NCBI RefSeq assembly: GCF_027625995.1
Contig: NZ_CP115396.1
Span: 310,001-374,000 of the forward strand
Source of the DNA: Hymenobacter yonginensis
GTDB lineage: Bacteria; Bacteroidota; Bacteroidia; Cytophagales; Hymenobacteraceae
Direction of reading: 5' to 3'
DNA: 64,000 bases
This document shows positions 47,401 through 55,445 of the stretch, piece after piece. Position 1 is the first letter of the stretch. Every line of letters begins with the position of its first letter. The notes under the pieces were generated by a model, which saw only the letters and a program-made list of their open reading frames with translations, was not told the DNA's origin and searched no databases. A program made the translations under genes and the position numbers.

Positions 47401-47968
47401 GGGCGGCGCTGGCAACGACCTGATGTACATTCCACGCAACCAGAGCGAGATTGTGCTCCGCGATATTGCCATCCCGGCTAACCAGGGCGGTGGCACCTAC
47501 ACGGCTGCCCAGCAGTGGACCGACCTGAACGCCTACATCGAGCAGGACAAGTACCTGAGCAAGCGCCGCGGTGAGTACGCCGAGCGCAACGGCGCCGTGC
47601 GCCCCTGGCAGAACCGCCTCGACGTGCGGTTGCTGCAGGATATCTTCACCAACCTCGGCGAAAACAAGAACACCCTGCAGCTGAGCGTGGACGTGTTCAA
47701 CTTCGGCAACTTGCTCAACCGTAACTGGGGCACCTTCCAGACGGCCAACGTGTCGAACCCGTTGTCCTTCGCCGGCTACGACCAGCAGGGGCGCCCCAAC
47801 TTCACGTATCCGTACCTGACCAACCCGAGCATCGTTACGCCGGCTTCGGGTACTACGCCAGCCGTAGTGTCGCCGGGCGTGCCGCTCACCAAGACTTTCC
47901 GCAACGAAACCGGTGGTCTGGGCTCGCGCTGGCAGGCCCAGGTGGGTGTGCGCTATATCTTCAACTAA
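44462..47968 (+). CDS. Oar-like TonB-dependent receptor, copy 2
   Basis: 1168 residues from the ATG at 44462. Same layout as copy 1: a signal peptide ending AWSQG, a carboxypeptidase-regulatory-like domain, a plug with SLDAIDQIQVSIAPYDVRQG, and a barrel ending GVRYIFN. The first mature 95 residues are almost identical to copy 1 in protein and about 90% alike in DNA, whereas the plug and barrel have diverged and the barrel is about 100 residues longer. It shares QVRGGTGIFTGR in the barrel. Ligand unknown. It has its own promoter and terminator. Confidence 0.92.
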   Translation: MKRTFYQSFLLLLLLLISAPAAWSQGTTSSAMNGVITDKGGSGLPGATVIAVHTPTNTQYVAPTNSEGRYNIQNMRVGGPYTLRITFVGYKDANREGIFLTLGQNLRLDINLSEATTELAGVTVTGRENPVINAGRTGAATTVQREQIERLPTISRSFDDFTRLTPQANGQSFGGRNGGYNNITIDGAIFNNSFGLSPTVGGQANAQPISLDAIDQIQVSIAPYDVRQGSFTGAGINAVTRSGTNKFSGSLYGFYRNQDFVGSKVGDFERDFPNFNLKNFGFRAGGPIIKDKLFFFVNAEQEKRIDPPTGNFIANRDGAPAPGSNSTTSAASVRDLDILRNFLRDNYGYDAGAYENYDLRSFSRKATAKIDWNISDQHRFSVKYNYLKSYRDVPPSGSGAIGPANIGRSQSQFGLPFASSYYVINNNLNSVIAELNSTFSTRFANNLTAGYSAFRDFRESLGGGSFPLVDIGTATTRTAAGGGVSAANNYTSFGYEPFTANNVLNSDVYQIGDNFTAFLGKHNVTVGTYNEFYKFTNGFSPNYYGAYTFNGLDDFYAAARTTAAPLGYTRNAAGVPVANTTGTLAFPQRYNLSYSALPDGSFPFAVTKAAQLGLYVQDEWSPLDNLKVTAGIRGDLPIIYSEIARNENAANLTFRNGVKLETDKLPDRKVLLSPRIGFNWDVNNDQKTQVRGGTGIFTGRIPFVWLSNQAGNNGVQFGSFSRSGAQVSAPTALNYFDPNVDAYRPSGAAPNTQYNLAVTARDFKFPQVWRSNLAIDQELPGGIIGTLEALYTRDLNAVYFENVNLPNPVGRANGPDNRPIFYTFGTPNASGLYTGSGLIQNNRIYNGQGGVSPANPIITDAILMKNTSKGYSYTLTGHLQKSFSNGLYASAAYTYTDSRSVNDGGSIAQTNWRDRPVAGDPNDNVLSYSNFLQQHRVIASLSYRREYLEHLGTTISMFFEAAPAGRFSYTYAGDMNGDGSGGAGNDLMYIPRNQSEIVLRDIAIPANQGGGTYTAAQQWTDLNAYIEQDKYLSKRRGEYAERNGAVRPWQNRLDVRLLQDIFTNLGENKNTLQLSVDVFNFGNLLNRNWGTFQTANVSNPLSFAGYDQQGRPNFTYPYLTNPSIVTPASGTTPAVVSPGVPLTKTFRNETGGLGSRWQAQVGVRYIFN

Positions 47969-47985
47969 GCCAACGGTTTAGGTTG

Positions 47986-48022
47986 AAAAAATGGGCTGGC
48001 GCTAGCGCCAGCCCATTTTTAT
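47986..48022 (+). terminator. Rho-independent terminator after receptor 2
   Basis: Palindrome AAAAATGGGCTGGCGC / GCGCCAGCCCATTTTT (47986-48020), T-rich on the downstream side. Confidence 0.88.
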
Positions 48023-48056
48023 TTTCAAAAAACAGCGTTTTTTTTCAGCCTACCTC

Positions 48057-48086
48057 TTGCACATTCCGATTCGCGCCGTACTTTTG
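48057..48086 (+). promoter_or_regulatory. Promoter of the tRNA-Ala gene
   Basis: TTG at 48057-48059, a 19-base spacer and TACTTTTG at 48079-48086 fit the Bacteroidota consensus (TTG, 19-21 bases, TAnnTTTG). The expected start is near 48093, about 32 bases before the tRNA. Confidence 0.65.
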
Positions 48087-48124
48087 TCAAACCAAACGCA
48101 ACCGGCGGATGGCACACACCAAAC

Positions 48125-48198
<74 letters not shown>

Positions 48199-48208
48199 CT
48201 CCCGTTTC

Positions 48209-48241
48209 AAAAAAGCCTGACCGCAAGGTCAGGCTTTTTGT
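48209..48241 (+). terminator. Rho-independent terminator of the tRNA gene
   Basis: Stem AAAAAGCCTGACC / GGTCAGGCTTTTT with a GCAA tetraloop, followed by more T. It lies 11 bases after the tRNA. Confidence 0.92.
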
Positions 48242-48280
48242 TTTTACGGCCAGTTCCAGACGATGTACCTGCTGCCCAAT

Positions 48281-48313
48281 AAAAAAGCCGCTCCCGAAAG
48301 GAAGAGGCTTCTT
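48281..48313 (-). terminator. Terminator of cysK
   Basis: On the minus strand an imperfect stem AAGCC / GGCTT with internal CTC/GAG pairing, followed by a run of T. It lies just after the cysK stop codon. The region between the tRNA terminator and this one (about 40 bases) holds nothing else I can name. Confidence 0.6.
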
Positions 48314-48330
48314 TATTGCAGCGCGCCCGA

Positions 48331-49251
48331 CTACACGAACAGGCCTTCCACCGATAGGTACCGCTCGCCGGTATCGTAGCAGAAGGTGAGGATGCGGCCA
48401 CCCTGCGGCACTTCGTCGAGCTTCTTGGCCACGGCAGCCAGGGAAGCTCCCGACGATACGCCGACCAGGATGCCTTCCTCGCGGGCCGCGCGGCGGGCCA
48501 TATCGAAGGCTTCCTGCTGCGAAATCTGGATGGTGCCGTCCAGCACGTCGGTGTGCAGGTTTTCGGGGATGAAGCCCGCGCCGATGCCTTGGATGGGGTG
48601 GGGGCCCGGCGCGCAGCCGCTGATAACGGGCGAGGCTTCCGGCTCCACGGCAAACACTTTCAGGTTGGCGAATTTCGGCTTCAGTACCTCGGCCACGCCG
48701 GTGAGGTGGCCGCCGGTGCCCACACCGGTAATGTAGTAGTCGAAGCCCTCAGGGGCATCTTCCAGAATTTCCTGGGCCGTGGTTTCCACGTGCACGCGGA
48801 TGTTGGCCGGGTTGTCGAACTGCATGGGCATCCAGGCGCCGGGCGTGTCGCGCACCAGCTCGTGGGCCTTCTCGATGGCGCCCTTCATGCCTTTCTCACG
48901 CGGCGTCAGCTCCAGGTTGGCGCCGTAAGCGGCCATCAGGCGGCGGCGCTCAATCGACATCGACTCGGGCATCACCAGCGTGATTTTATAGCCTTTCACG
49001 GCGGCTACCATGGCCAAGCCGACGCCGGTGTTGCCGGACGTAGGCTCCACAATCAGCGAGTCGGGCGTGAGGATGCCGTCGCGCTCAGCCTGCTCGATCA
49101 TGCTCAGGGCAATCCGGTCTTTGATGCTGCCGCCGGGATTGGCGCGCTCCAGCTTCACCCACACTTCCACGTCGGGGCGGTGGGCAAAAAGCTTGTTGAG
49201 GCGCAGCAGCGGCGTGCGCCCGATGGTATCCAGAATGGAGTTGAATTTCAT
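48331..49251 (-). CDS. cysK: Cysteine synthase A (O-acetylserine sulfhydrylase)
   Basis: 306 residues, full length. The PLP lysine is Lys44 in NPGGSIKDR. The substrate loop TSGNTG is at residues 71-76, followed later by the phosphate-binding [11 protein letters not shown]. The closing region [18 protein letters not shown] and SSGASLAA are typical of CysK. It makes cysteine and acetate from O-acetylserine and sulfide in the cytoplasm. The serine acetyltransferase gene lies 95 bases upstream on the same strand, giving both last steps of cysteine synthesis together. The ATG at 49251 fits the family's N terminus. Confidence 0.96.
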   Translation of the reverse strand: MKFNSILDTIGRTPLLRLNKLFAHRPDVEVWVKLERANPGGSIKDRIALSMIEQAERDGILTPDSLIVEPTSGNTGVGLAMVAAVKGYKITLVMPESMSIERRRLMAAYGANLELTPREKGMKGAIEKAHELVRDTPGAWMPMQFDNPANIRVHVETTAQEILEDAPEGFDYYITGVGTGGHLTGVAEVLKPKFANLKVFAVEPEASPVISGCAPGPHPIQGIGAGFIPENLHTDVLDGTIQISQQEAFDMARRAAREEGILVGVSSGASLAAVAKKLDEVPQGGRILTFCYDTGERYLSVEGLFV

Positions 49252-49255
49252 GGGG

Positions 49256-49350
49256 TGAAAGGTTTAATGGCTAGATGGCTGAGTGGTTGGTCGTGCTGAC
49301 GGTTTTTGAACAGCCAACAAGGTAACCATTCAACCATGCAGCCTTTTAAA
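49256..49350. repeat. Imperfect tandem/inverted repeat between cysE-like gene and cysK (family F)
   Basis: Near-repeats of an 8-base unit (ATGGCTAG, ATGGCTGA, GTGGTTGG) at 49268-49291 and an inverted counterpart AACCATTCAACCATGCAGCC at 49322-49341. Weaker than the other palindromes. It fills the 94-base gap of the cysteine operon. Confidence 0.4.
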
Positions 49351-50185
49351 TAGAAAACATGAGGTCGGCGGTGGGGTCTTCGGTGCGCGTGACGTGCAGC
49401 TGGGCCCGGTGGTATACGCGCGAATGCGACGGTACGCTCTCCGTAAGCCACACATTGCCCCCGATGATGCTATGGCTGCCAATGACGGTGCTGCCGCCTA
49501 AAATAGTAGCGCCGGCATAAATAACCGAGTGGTCTTCGATGGTGGGGTGGCGCTTGATGCCTTGCAGCGCCTTGGTGACGCTCAGGGCCCCCAGCGTGAC
49601 GCCCTGAAAAATCTTGACGTGCGCCCCGATAACGGCCGTTTCGCCAATAACGATGCCCGTACCGTGGTCGATGCAGAACGAAGTGCCGATACGGGCGCCC
49701 GGGTGAATGTCGATGCCGGTGCGCTGGTGGGCGTACTCGCTGATGAGGCGTGGCACCCGGGGCACCTGCAGCTGGTACAGCGCGTGGGCCATGCGGTGCA
49801 GGGCAATGGCGTAGAAACCCGGATACGTGGTAATGACCTCGTCGAGGCCCTGGGCGGCAGGGTCGGCGGCCAGAATGGCGGCCGCGTCGCGCAGCAGCAG
49901 GTCGCGCAGGGCGGGCAGGCGGGCCATGCAGGCGGCCGCTACTGCCGCCGGCGCGTCGGGTAGAGTGACGTGGGACAGCAAAGCAGCCAGATCATGCTGC
50001 AGCTGCGTGAGGGTGGCAGCTACGGCATCGGGGTGGCGCAGGGGCTGCGGGGCACGTTCCGGGAACAGCACCTGCAGCAGCTGCTCGGTAAGCTGGCAGA
50101 AGGCCGCGCCCGGCAGTGCTGCCGCCACCTGCTGGTGCGCCCGCGCCAGCGTCCGGACAAAAGGAGAGTCAGAAGAAAACGACAT
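49346..50185 (-). CDS. cysE: Serine O-acetyltransferase (EpsC/CysE type)
   Basis: 279 residues from the ATG at 50185; the frame upstream to 50302 is unlikely to be coding. An N-terminal all-helical region is followed by a left-handed beta-helix: [30 protein letters not shown], with the catalytic His in DHGTG, then [15 protein letters not shown] and [21 protein letters not shown], giving hexapeptide coils. It transfers acetyl from acetyl-CoA to serine to make O-acetylserine for CysK. It ends [17 protein letters not shown]; an Ile C terminus is the known CysK-binding residue in cysteine synthase complexes, so a complex is plausible. The gene symbol is by family. Confidence 0.9.
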   Translation of the reverse strand: MSFSSDSPFVRTLARAHQQVAAALPGAAFCQLTEQLLQVLFPERAPQPLRHPDAVAATLTQLQHDLAALLSHVTLPDAPAAVAAACMARLPALRDLLLRDAAAILAADPAAQGLDEVITTYPGFYAIALHRMAHALYQLQVPRVPRLISEYAHQRTGIDIHPGARIGTSFCIDHGTGIVIGETAVIGAHVKIFQGVTLGALSVTKALQGIKRHPTIEDHSVIYAGATILGGSTVIGSHSIIGGNVWLTESVPSHSRVYHRAQLHVTRTEDPTADLMFSI

Positions 50186-50373
50186 AGAAAAACGAGTAAG
50201 CCGCGACGCCCGAGGTGCCGCGGCCGCAAGGTAGGGTAACCGGGTGTGGTCCGGAAGGTTTTGGCTATAGTTAGCCCCGCTTGACAACCAGCGTGCCGGC
50301 ACCTGCGTTTGCCAACTTAGCTGGCCTACTGGTTGGCTTTATGTTATCAATTTCTCCTTTTTGCTTCTGTAGT

Positions 50374-50712
50374 ATGGCTGATACCACCATCACCAAAGTA
50401 GATTCCGCCCACTCGCCCAAAGGCCCCGAGGGCGAAAAGTACTTGGCTTCCGGCGCACAGGTTTCGATGCGCCTCTGGGAAAACGAAGAGCCCGGCGACG
50501 CCAAGGAACCCACCACCCGCCCCTACGAAACGGTGGGCTACGTGCTGAAAGGCCGCGCTGAGCTGCACCTCGAAGGTCAGGTGGTCGTGCTGGAGCCCGG
50601 CAACTCCTGGGTGGTAGCCAAAGGCGCGTCGCACACATACAAGATTCTGGAAACCTTCTCGGCCGTGGAAGCCACCGCGCCGCCCGCCCAGGTGCACGGC
50701 CGCGACAAATAG
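50374..50712 (+). CDS. Small cupin-domain protein
   Basis: 112 residues from the ATG at 50374; the upstream open frame to 50281 encodes a hydrophobic stretch but begins opposite the 5' region of the cysE-like gene and is less likely. The protein has ETVGYVLKGRAELHLEGQ and LEPGNSWVVAKGASHTYKIL, the two cupin motifs. Motif 1 lacks the usual H-x-H pair (only a Glu-like position), while motif 2 keeps its His, so metal binding may be partial. It is divergent from the cysteine genes. Role unknown. Confidence 0.82.
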   Translation: MADTTITKVDSAHSPKGPEGEKYLASGAQVSMRLWENEEPGDAKEPTTRPYETVGYVLKGRAELHLEGQVVVLEPGNSWVVAKGASHTYKILETFSAVEATAPPAQVHGRDK

Positions 50713-50725
50713 CCGCCAGTCTTAT

Positions 50726-50783
50726 AGCAAAAATCCCCCACAATGCCTGCCAGATACTGCAGGTGTTGCGGGGGCTTTTTGCT
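50726..50783. terminator. Long hairpin terminator between convergent genes
   Basis: Arms AGCAAAAATCCCCCACAA and TTGCGGGGGCTTTTTGCT with a further GCCTGC/GCAGG pairing in the middle. It has A-runs on one side and T-runs on the other, fitting bidirectional termination of the cupin and the cyclophilin genes. Confidence 0.82.
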
Positions 50784-50798
50784 GAAGGTGTCGTCGGA

Positions 50799-52772
50799 TC
50801 AGCGGATGAGCTCCACCTTCAGGATTTTGTCGCCGATGGCCAGTTTGGGCACCACCTCTAGGCCCTGCACTACTTGGGCGAAGATGGTGTAGCGGCCATC
50901 CAGGTGCGGAGTGGGGCCGTGGGTGATAAACCACTGGCAGCTTTCGGTGTCTTTGCCGGCGGAGGCCAGCCCCACGGCGCCTTCGCCGTAGCGCAGGTCG
51001 CCGAACTCGGAGCGCAGGTTGTAGTCGGTGCTGCCGGAGCCGTCGCCGCGGGGGCAGCCGCCCTGCGCCACGAAGTTGGGCACCACCCGGTGAAACGTCC
51101 GGCCATCGTAGAAACCCTGCTCTATCAGCTGTACGAAGCTGGCCACCGAGCCCGGCGCATCTTCCACGTGCAGCTGCATAGTAATGTCGCCCTGGCTGGT
51201 GCGCACCAGCACCCGCTGCCGCGCCGGAATCCGCTGCACCACGGACCAGTCGATGGGATGCGTAGCGGCTTTAGCCACTGGCACGGGCGTAGCGGGCCGG
51301 TTCTGCAGGTAGTCGATGGTTTGCTGCAACGACTGCCAGGCTTCCAGGTCGCGGGGCAGCACCAGCTTGTCGCGGGCTTCCACCACGAAGCCGGCATCGG
51401 GCAGCAGGCGGCGCAGGTTCAGCTGCGGATCGCGCAGGGCCTCAGCAGCCGTTCCCATGATGGTTACGTCGCCGCCGCGCAGGGCCCGGCGCAGCGTGAG
51501 GGCAAACGCGCCGTGCTGTGTTTCGGAGAAGGATGGCAGGCGGCGCATGGCTACCAAGGCTTCCATACCATAGGAGCCCACCACCAGCGGCTGGCTGGCG
51601 GCAAACGTCGCCTGCTCTACAAAAGCGTAGGCGGCCGGATCTTCAGCCAGCGCTTTCAGCAGGTAGCCTTTCTCATACGGGTCAGTGGCGGCCGTGTACC
51701 GCTCCTGAATGGCCGTGCGGATGGCACCCTGCTCGGGCCCGCCCAGCTTTAGGGCCACCGCCAGCAGGGTAGCCCGCACGCGCCAGTCAGTGAGGCGGGT
51801 GGCTTTTTCCAGAAACTGCCGGCCCGGCTCGCCGCTGGCGTGGGCTAGAAAAAACTCGGCGGCCGTCACGGCCACCTGGCTGTTGGGCTGCGTCAGGGCA
51901 TCCCAAGCGGTTTCCTTCACCGGGGCATACGTGGTGGCGTTCATGGCCCGCAGCGCACTCACCCGCACCCGGTAGTCGGCATCCTGCCGCACCAGCCCGA
52001 TGAGTGTGGGAGCAATGGTCGGGCTCTTTACCTTGCCCAGCGCGCTGGTGGCGGCCGCTCGCACCACCGGGTCGGAGTCTGCCACGGCGGCCGTAAGGGC
52101 TGCCTGGTAGGGCGTGAGGTCGAGGCGGGGCGTGCGGGCCAGGGCAAAAGCTGCACCCTGCCGGGCCGCCAGCGGCTGCCGCGGTTGCAGCAGCGCCACG
52201 GCTCGCGCCACCGCCGCCTCTGACGTCAGCCCGCGCAGGCCCGCCCGCATCAGTCCCCAAGCCAGGCCGGTAGAAAAGCTGGTATCCGCCGGGGCTGCGT
52301 TGCGCCACAGCAGCCGCAGCGAGCTACGGGTGGCACAGCGCCCCAGCGCCTCATATAAATACCGGCGCTGCACCGCGCTACCCGCCGTCGGAATCTGCAC
52401 CGCCAGTGGCTCGGCGGCCGTGCTGTCGCCGGTCTGGCCCAGGGCGTAGGCCGAAGCGCGCCGGGTGGCGGCGTCTGGGTCTTGCAGCAGGGGAAGCAGG
52501 GCGGTGGTGGCCTGCTTGTCCTGCACCGACGCCAGCGCCAAGGCGGCTGCCTCGCGGTAGCGGGCGTCGGGGCTGGTCAGATAGGGCAGGAGGGCGGCCG
52601 TGTTGCGCTCGTCTTGGGCCGTGCCGATCAGGCGGAGCGTGGCGTCGGCAAAACGGTTGGGCGGCGCGGCAACTGTTGTAGTCTGGCGGGGGACGGCCGG
52701 CGTACAGGCATTGAGCAGGCAAGCGGTGCTAAGCAGCAGCAGGCTGGAGCGCGAGGAGAGAGGGTGGGTCAT
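50799..52772 (-). CDS. HEAT-repeat cyclophilin lipoprotein (peptidyl-prolyl isomerase)
   Basis: 657 residues from the ATG at 52772, beginning a lipoprotein signal peptide with LLNAC. Residues about 40-480 hold many HEAT-like helical repeats (for example ATRRASAYALGQTGD, VVRAAATSALGKVKSP, DYRVRVSALRAMNA). The last 170 residues form a cyclophilin: FYDGRTFHRVVPNFVAQGG with the active Arg, Phe and Gln, then ESCQWFITHGPTPHLDGRYTIF and QVVQGLEVV. Expected in the periplasm, attached to a membrane, where it may fold or hold secreted proteins; the HEAT part may bind partners. Such fusions occur in Bacteroidota. Confidence 0.88.
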   Translation of the reverse strand: MTHPLSSRSSLLLLSTACLLNACTPAVPRQTTTVAAPPNRFADATLRLIGTAQDERNTAALLPYLTSPDARYREAAALALASVQDKQATTALLPLLQDPDAATRRASAYALGQTGDSTAAEPLAVQIPTAGSAVQRRYLYEALGRCATRSSLRLLWRNAAPADTSFSTGLAWGLMRAGLRGLTSEAAVARAVALLQPRQPLAARQGAAFALARTPRLDLTPYQAALTAAVADSDPVVRAAATSALGKVKSPTIAPTLIGLVRQDADYRVRVSALRAMNATTYAPVKETAWDALTQPNSQVAVTAAEFFLAHASGEPGRQFLEKATRLTDWRVRATLLAVALKLGGPEQGAIRTAIQERYTAATDPYEKGYLLKALAEDPAAYAFVEQATFAASQPLVVGSYGMEALVAMRRLPSFSETQHGAFALTLRRALRGGDVTIMGTAAEALRDPQLNLRRLLPDAGFVVEARDKLVLPRDLEAWQSLQQTIDYLQNRPATPVPVAKAATHPIDWSVVQRIPARQRVLVRTSQGDITMQLHVEDAPGSVASFVQLIEQGFYDGRTFHRVVPNFVAQGGCPRGDGSGSTDYNLRSEFGDLRYGEGAVGLASAGKDTESCQWFITHGPTPHLDGRYTIFAQVVQGLEVVPKLAIGDKILKVELIR

Positions 52773-52831
52773 GGCTGGCCGAAAATAGCCAAAATCCCGG
52801 CCTGCAAGGTAGCCGCCCGCGCCAAAAAGCC

Positions 52832-52864
52832 AGCGCCCGTTCTGCACGGGGCAGAACGGGCGCT
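52832..52864 (-). terminator. Rho-independent terminator of the ACBP gene
   Basis: Perfect stem AGCGCCCGTTCTGC / GCAGAACGGGCGCT with a 5-base loop; the minus strand continues GGCTTTTTGG. It lies 21 bases after the stop codon of the acyl-CoA-binding protein gene. Confidence 0.82.
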
Positions 52865-52884
52865 GGTAGCGAGGTTGCAGCAGT

Positions 52885-53370
52885 CTATTGCTGCTCGGTC
52901 AGCTTGTCTTCGCCGCCGTAGGGGGCACCGCCCGATAGGTCGCCGCGCAGGCCGCCCTGCGATACGCCGGCCTGCTGCTGGGCTTCGGCCGCCGGGCTGT
53001 TGCTATTCACTTGCGAGCCGGTGGCGGGCTGGCCGCTGCCCACAATAACGTTGGCTTTTTCGCCTACGGGGCCGGCTATTTCATCTACTTTCTGGATGTA
53101 CTGGCGGCGGGCATCTGCTTCGCTCACACCTTTGAATTTGCTCCACGAATCCCACTGCGCCTGCGACATGCCTTCCTGGCCGCTGGGATTTGAAGGGGAG
53201 TCGTCGCCTACCACATCCTTCTCGGTGTCATGGTCGCCTTCGGTGGCTTGCTTGTACAGGCCATAAAGGTCTGTCATGTGAGCAGCGGCTTTGTCGGCGG
53301 GCAGAGAATCTACGCGTGCTACGGCGGCTTCAAACTGCTTCTGGAGGTCCATATTTTCTTGCAGGTTCAT
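52885..53370 (-). CDS. Acyl-CoA-binding protein (ACBP) with extended C-terminal tail
   Basis: 161 residues. Residues 1-100 match the four-helix ACBP fold: LQKQFEAAVARVDSLPADKA, then DLYGLYKQATEGD, WDSWSKFKGVSEADARRQYIQKVDEI. These include the Tyr, Lys and Trp residues that bind acyl-CoA. The loop between helices 2 and 3 is a little longer than in the mammalian protein. A 60-residue tail of low complexity (rich in Ser, Gly, Asn, Gln) follows. No signal peptide, so it is cytoplasmic. It would buffer long-chain acyl-CoA. ACBPs are less usual in bacteria. Confidence 0.85.
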   Translation of the reverse strand: MNLQENMDLQKQFEAAVARVDSLPADKAAAHMTDLYGLYKQATEGDHDTEKDVVGDDSPSNPSGQEGMSQAQWDSWSKFKGVSEADARRQYIQKVDEIAGPVGEKANVIVGSGQPATGSQVNSNSPAAEAQQQAGVSQGGLRGDLSGGAPYGGEDKLTEQQ

Positions 53371-53480
53371 AACAGGAAGAGGGCTGAGGGTGAAAACTAG
53401 GCAGTGTACTAAGCTGGACCAGGTTTGGTTGCGAGGCGCCCCTGTTCGTCTTTTCCCTCAACAAGTCTGCTGAACCTTCG

Positions 53481-53488
53481 TACTTTTG
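53481..53488 (+). promoter_or_regulatory. -7 promoter element of asnB
   Basis: TACTTTTG, matching TAnnTTTG, 8 bases upstream of the ATG at 53497. Transcription would begin at or a few bases before the start codon, so the message is likely leaderless or nearly so. No good -33. Confidence 0.5.
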
Positions 53489-53496
53489 TCCGCTCT

Positions 53497-55407
53497 ATGT
53501 GTGGAATTACCGGACTATTTGCCTTCACCGACACGGGCCGCAGCGCGCTGGCCGCCCTGCCGGCCTCTACCGACGCCATTGTCAGCCGCGGCCCCGACTC
53601 GCAGGGACACTTCGTGTACGACCGTTGCGGCCTCGGCTTCCGGCGCCTGGCCATCCTCGACCTCTCGGCCGATGGCAACCAGCCCATGACCGATGAGTCG
53701 GGGCGCTACACCATCGTCTTCAACGGGGAGATATTCAACTTCCGGGAGTTGCGCCAGCGCCTGATTAAGAAGGGCTACCACTTCCATTCGCAGACCGATA
53801 CGGAAGTCATTCTCCGGCTCTATATCACCGAAGGCCGTGGCTTTCTGAAGAAGCTGAACGGCTTTTTCGGCCTGGCCATCTACGATAAGGAGGAGGACTC
53901 GCTGTTCATTGCCCGCGACCGGATGGGGGAGAAGCCCGTGCTGATCTACCGCGACGAGGACAAGCTGTTTTTTGCCTCGGAAATGAAGTCGCTGCTAGCG
54001 CTGGGCATTCCGCGCAAAATGGATTACGTGGCGCTGAGCCAGTACCTGCAGCTCAACTACATTCCGGGTCCCGCCACCATCTTCAAGGGCGTCAAGAAGC
54101 TGCTGCCCGGCCACTACCTGTTCATCAAGGGCAAGAAAGTGGTGCGCAAGCGCTGGTATAAGATTCCGTACGATGCCAAGCGCGTCGAGAAAAACAAGAC
54201 CACCTACGAGCAGCAGAAAACCAAGCTGGTGGAGCTGCTGGACGACGCCACCGCGCGCCGCCTCGTGGCCGACGTGCCGATTGGCGCCTTCCTGAGCGGC
54301 GGTATCGACTCGAGCGTGGTGGTGGCCCTGGCTACGCGCCACACCGACCACCTGAACACGTTCAGCATTGGCTTCGCCGATGAGCCCTTCTTCGACGAAA
54401 CCAAGTACGCCAAGCTGGTAGCCGAGAAGTACAAGACCAACCACACGGTCTTCTCGCTCACCAACCAGGACCTCTACGACCACATCTTCGATGTACTCGA
54501 CTACATCGACGAGCCCTTTGCCGACTCCTCGGCCCTGGCCGTGTACATCCTCAGCAAGCGCACCCGCGAAAAGGCCACCGTGGCCCTCAGCGGCGACGGT
54601 GCGGACGAGTTGTTTGCCGGCTACAACAAGCACATGGGCGAGTTTCAGGTGCGGCAGGGCGGCTTCAAGGCCGAAGCCGTAACCGGCCTCAACCTGCTCT
54701 GGGATATTCTGCCCAAGTCGCGCAACAGCTTCTTTGGCAACCGCGTGCGGCAGTTTCAGCGCTTCTCGCGCGGCATGCTCAGCGGCCCCAAGGACCGGTA
54801 TTACGATTGGGCCTCATTCACGTCCGAGAAGGAATCGCGCAACCTGCTCAGTGCTGCCTCCCGCCGCAAAGTCGGCAAGAAGCTGGCCGAGAAGCGCCGC
54901 AAGGACATCCTGGAGAACATCCACGCCGACGGCGACCTGAACGAGGTGTTGCTGACCGACACCACGCTGGTATTGCCCTACGACATGCTGGCCAAGGTGG
55001 ACATGATGAGCATGGCCAACTCCCTAGAGGTGCGCCCGCCCTTCCTTGACCCCAACGTGGTACGCTTCGCCTTCTCGCTGCCCGTCGAAAGCAAAATCGA
55101 CGCGAAGATGAAGAAGCGTATCGTGCAGGACGCCTTCCGGCCGCTGCTGCCCGAGGAGCTCTACAAGCGCCCCAAGCATGGCTTCGAGGTACCGCTGCTA
55201 AAGTGGTTCCGCGGCGAGCTGCGCCCCCTCATCGAGGACGACCTGCTGTCAGATGCCTTTATCGAAGCGCAGGGCGTGTTCGACGTAGATGCCATCCGTG
55301 CCCTCAAAACCCAGCTGTTCTCCCGCAGCCCCGGCGACGTGCACGCCCGTATCTGGGCGCTCATCGTGTTCCAGCACTGGTACAAGCGCTACATGATGGC
55401 CCAGTAG
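53497..55407 (+). CDS. asnB: Asparagine synthase (glutamine-hydrolysing)
   Basis: 636 residues from the ATG at 53497; Cys2 (MCGITGLF) becomes the N-terminal nucleophile of the glutaminase domain after Met removal, which fixes this start. The glutaminase part has [10 protein letters not shown] and FNGEIFNF. The synthetase part has the ATP-pyrophosphate loop [10 protein letters not shown] at about residues 263-272, and later [14 protein letters not shown]. It makes asparagine, or in a polysaccharide cluster may amidate a sugar acid. It precedes ugd by 38 bases in the same direction, so both readings are open. Confidence 0.94.
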   Translation: MCGITGLFAFTDTGRSALAALPASTDAIVSRGPDSQGHFVYDRCGLGFRRLAILDLSADGNQPMTDESGRYTIVFNGEIFNFRELRQRLIKKGYHFHSQTDTEVILRLYITEGRGFLKKLNGFFGLAIYDKEEDSLFIARDRMGEKPVLIYRDEDKLFFASEMKSLLALGIPRKMDYVALSQYLQLNYIPGPATIFKGVKKLLPGHYLFIKGKKVVRKRWYKIPYDAKRVEKNKTTYEQQKTKLVELLDDATARRLVADVPIGAFLSGGIDSSVVVALATRHTDHLNTFSIGFADEPFFDETKYAKLVAEKYKTNHTVFSLTNQDLYDHIFDVLDYIDEPFADSSALAVYILSKRTREKATVALSGDGADELFAGYNKHMGEFQVRQGGFKAEAVTGLNLLWDILPKSRNSFFGNRVRQFQRFSRGMLSGPKDRYYDWASFTSEKESRNLLSAASRRKVGKKLAEKRRKDILENIHADGDLNEVLLTDTTLVLPYDMLAKVDMMSMANSLEVRPPFLDPNVVRFAFSLPVESKIDAKMKKRIVQDAFRPLLPEELYKRPKHGFEVPLLKWFRGELRPLIEDDLLSDAFIEAQGVFDVDAIRALKTQLFSRSPGDVHARIWALIVFQHWYKRYMMAQ

Positions 55408-55445
55408 CTAAAACTGTTAACCAACAGATTCTTTTCCCATACCCC

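Noticed and set aside
41051-47968. SusC/SusD-type nutrient uptake locus
   Set aside because: Neither receptor is followed by a SusD-like lipoprotein, and the plug and C-terminal patterns are Oar-like.
50281-50373. N-terminal membrane-like extension of the cupin protein
   Set aside because: The stretch is hydrophobic but begins in the 5' region of the divergent cysE-like gene; cupins of this type start near the ATG at 50374. Not fully excluded.
55203-55445. Upstream extension of the ugd frame into the end of asnB
   Set aside because: The asnB frame is conserved there, and the ATG at 55446 starts exactly with the Rossmann strand of Ugd.
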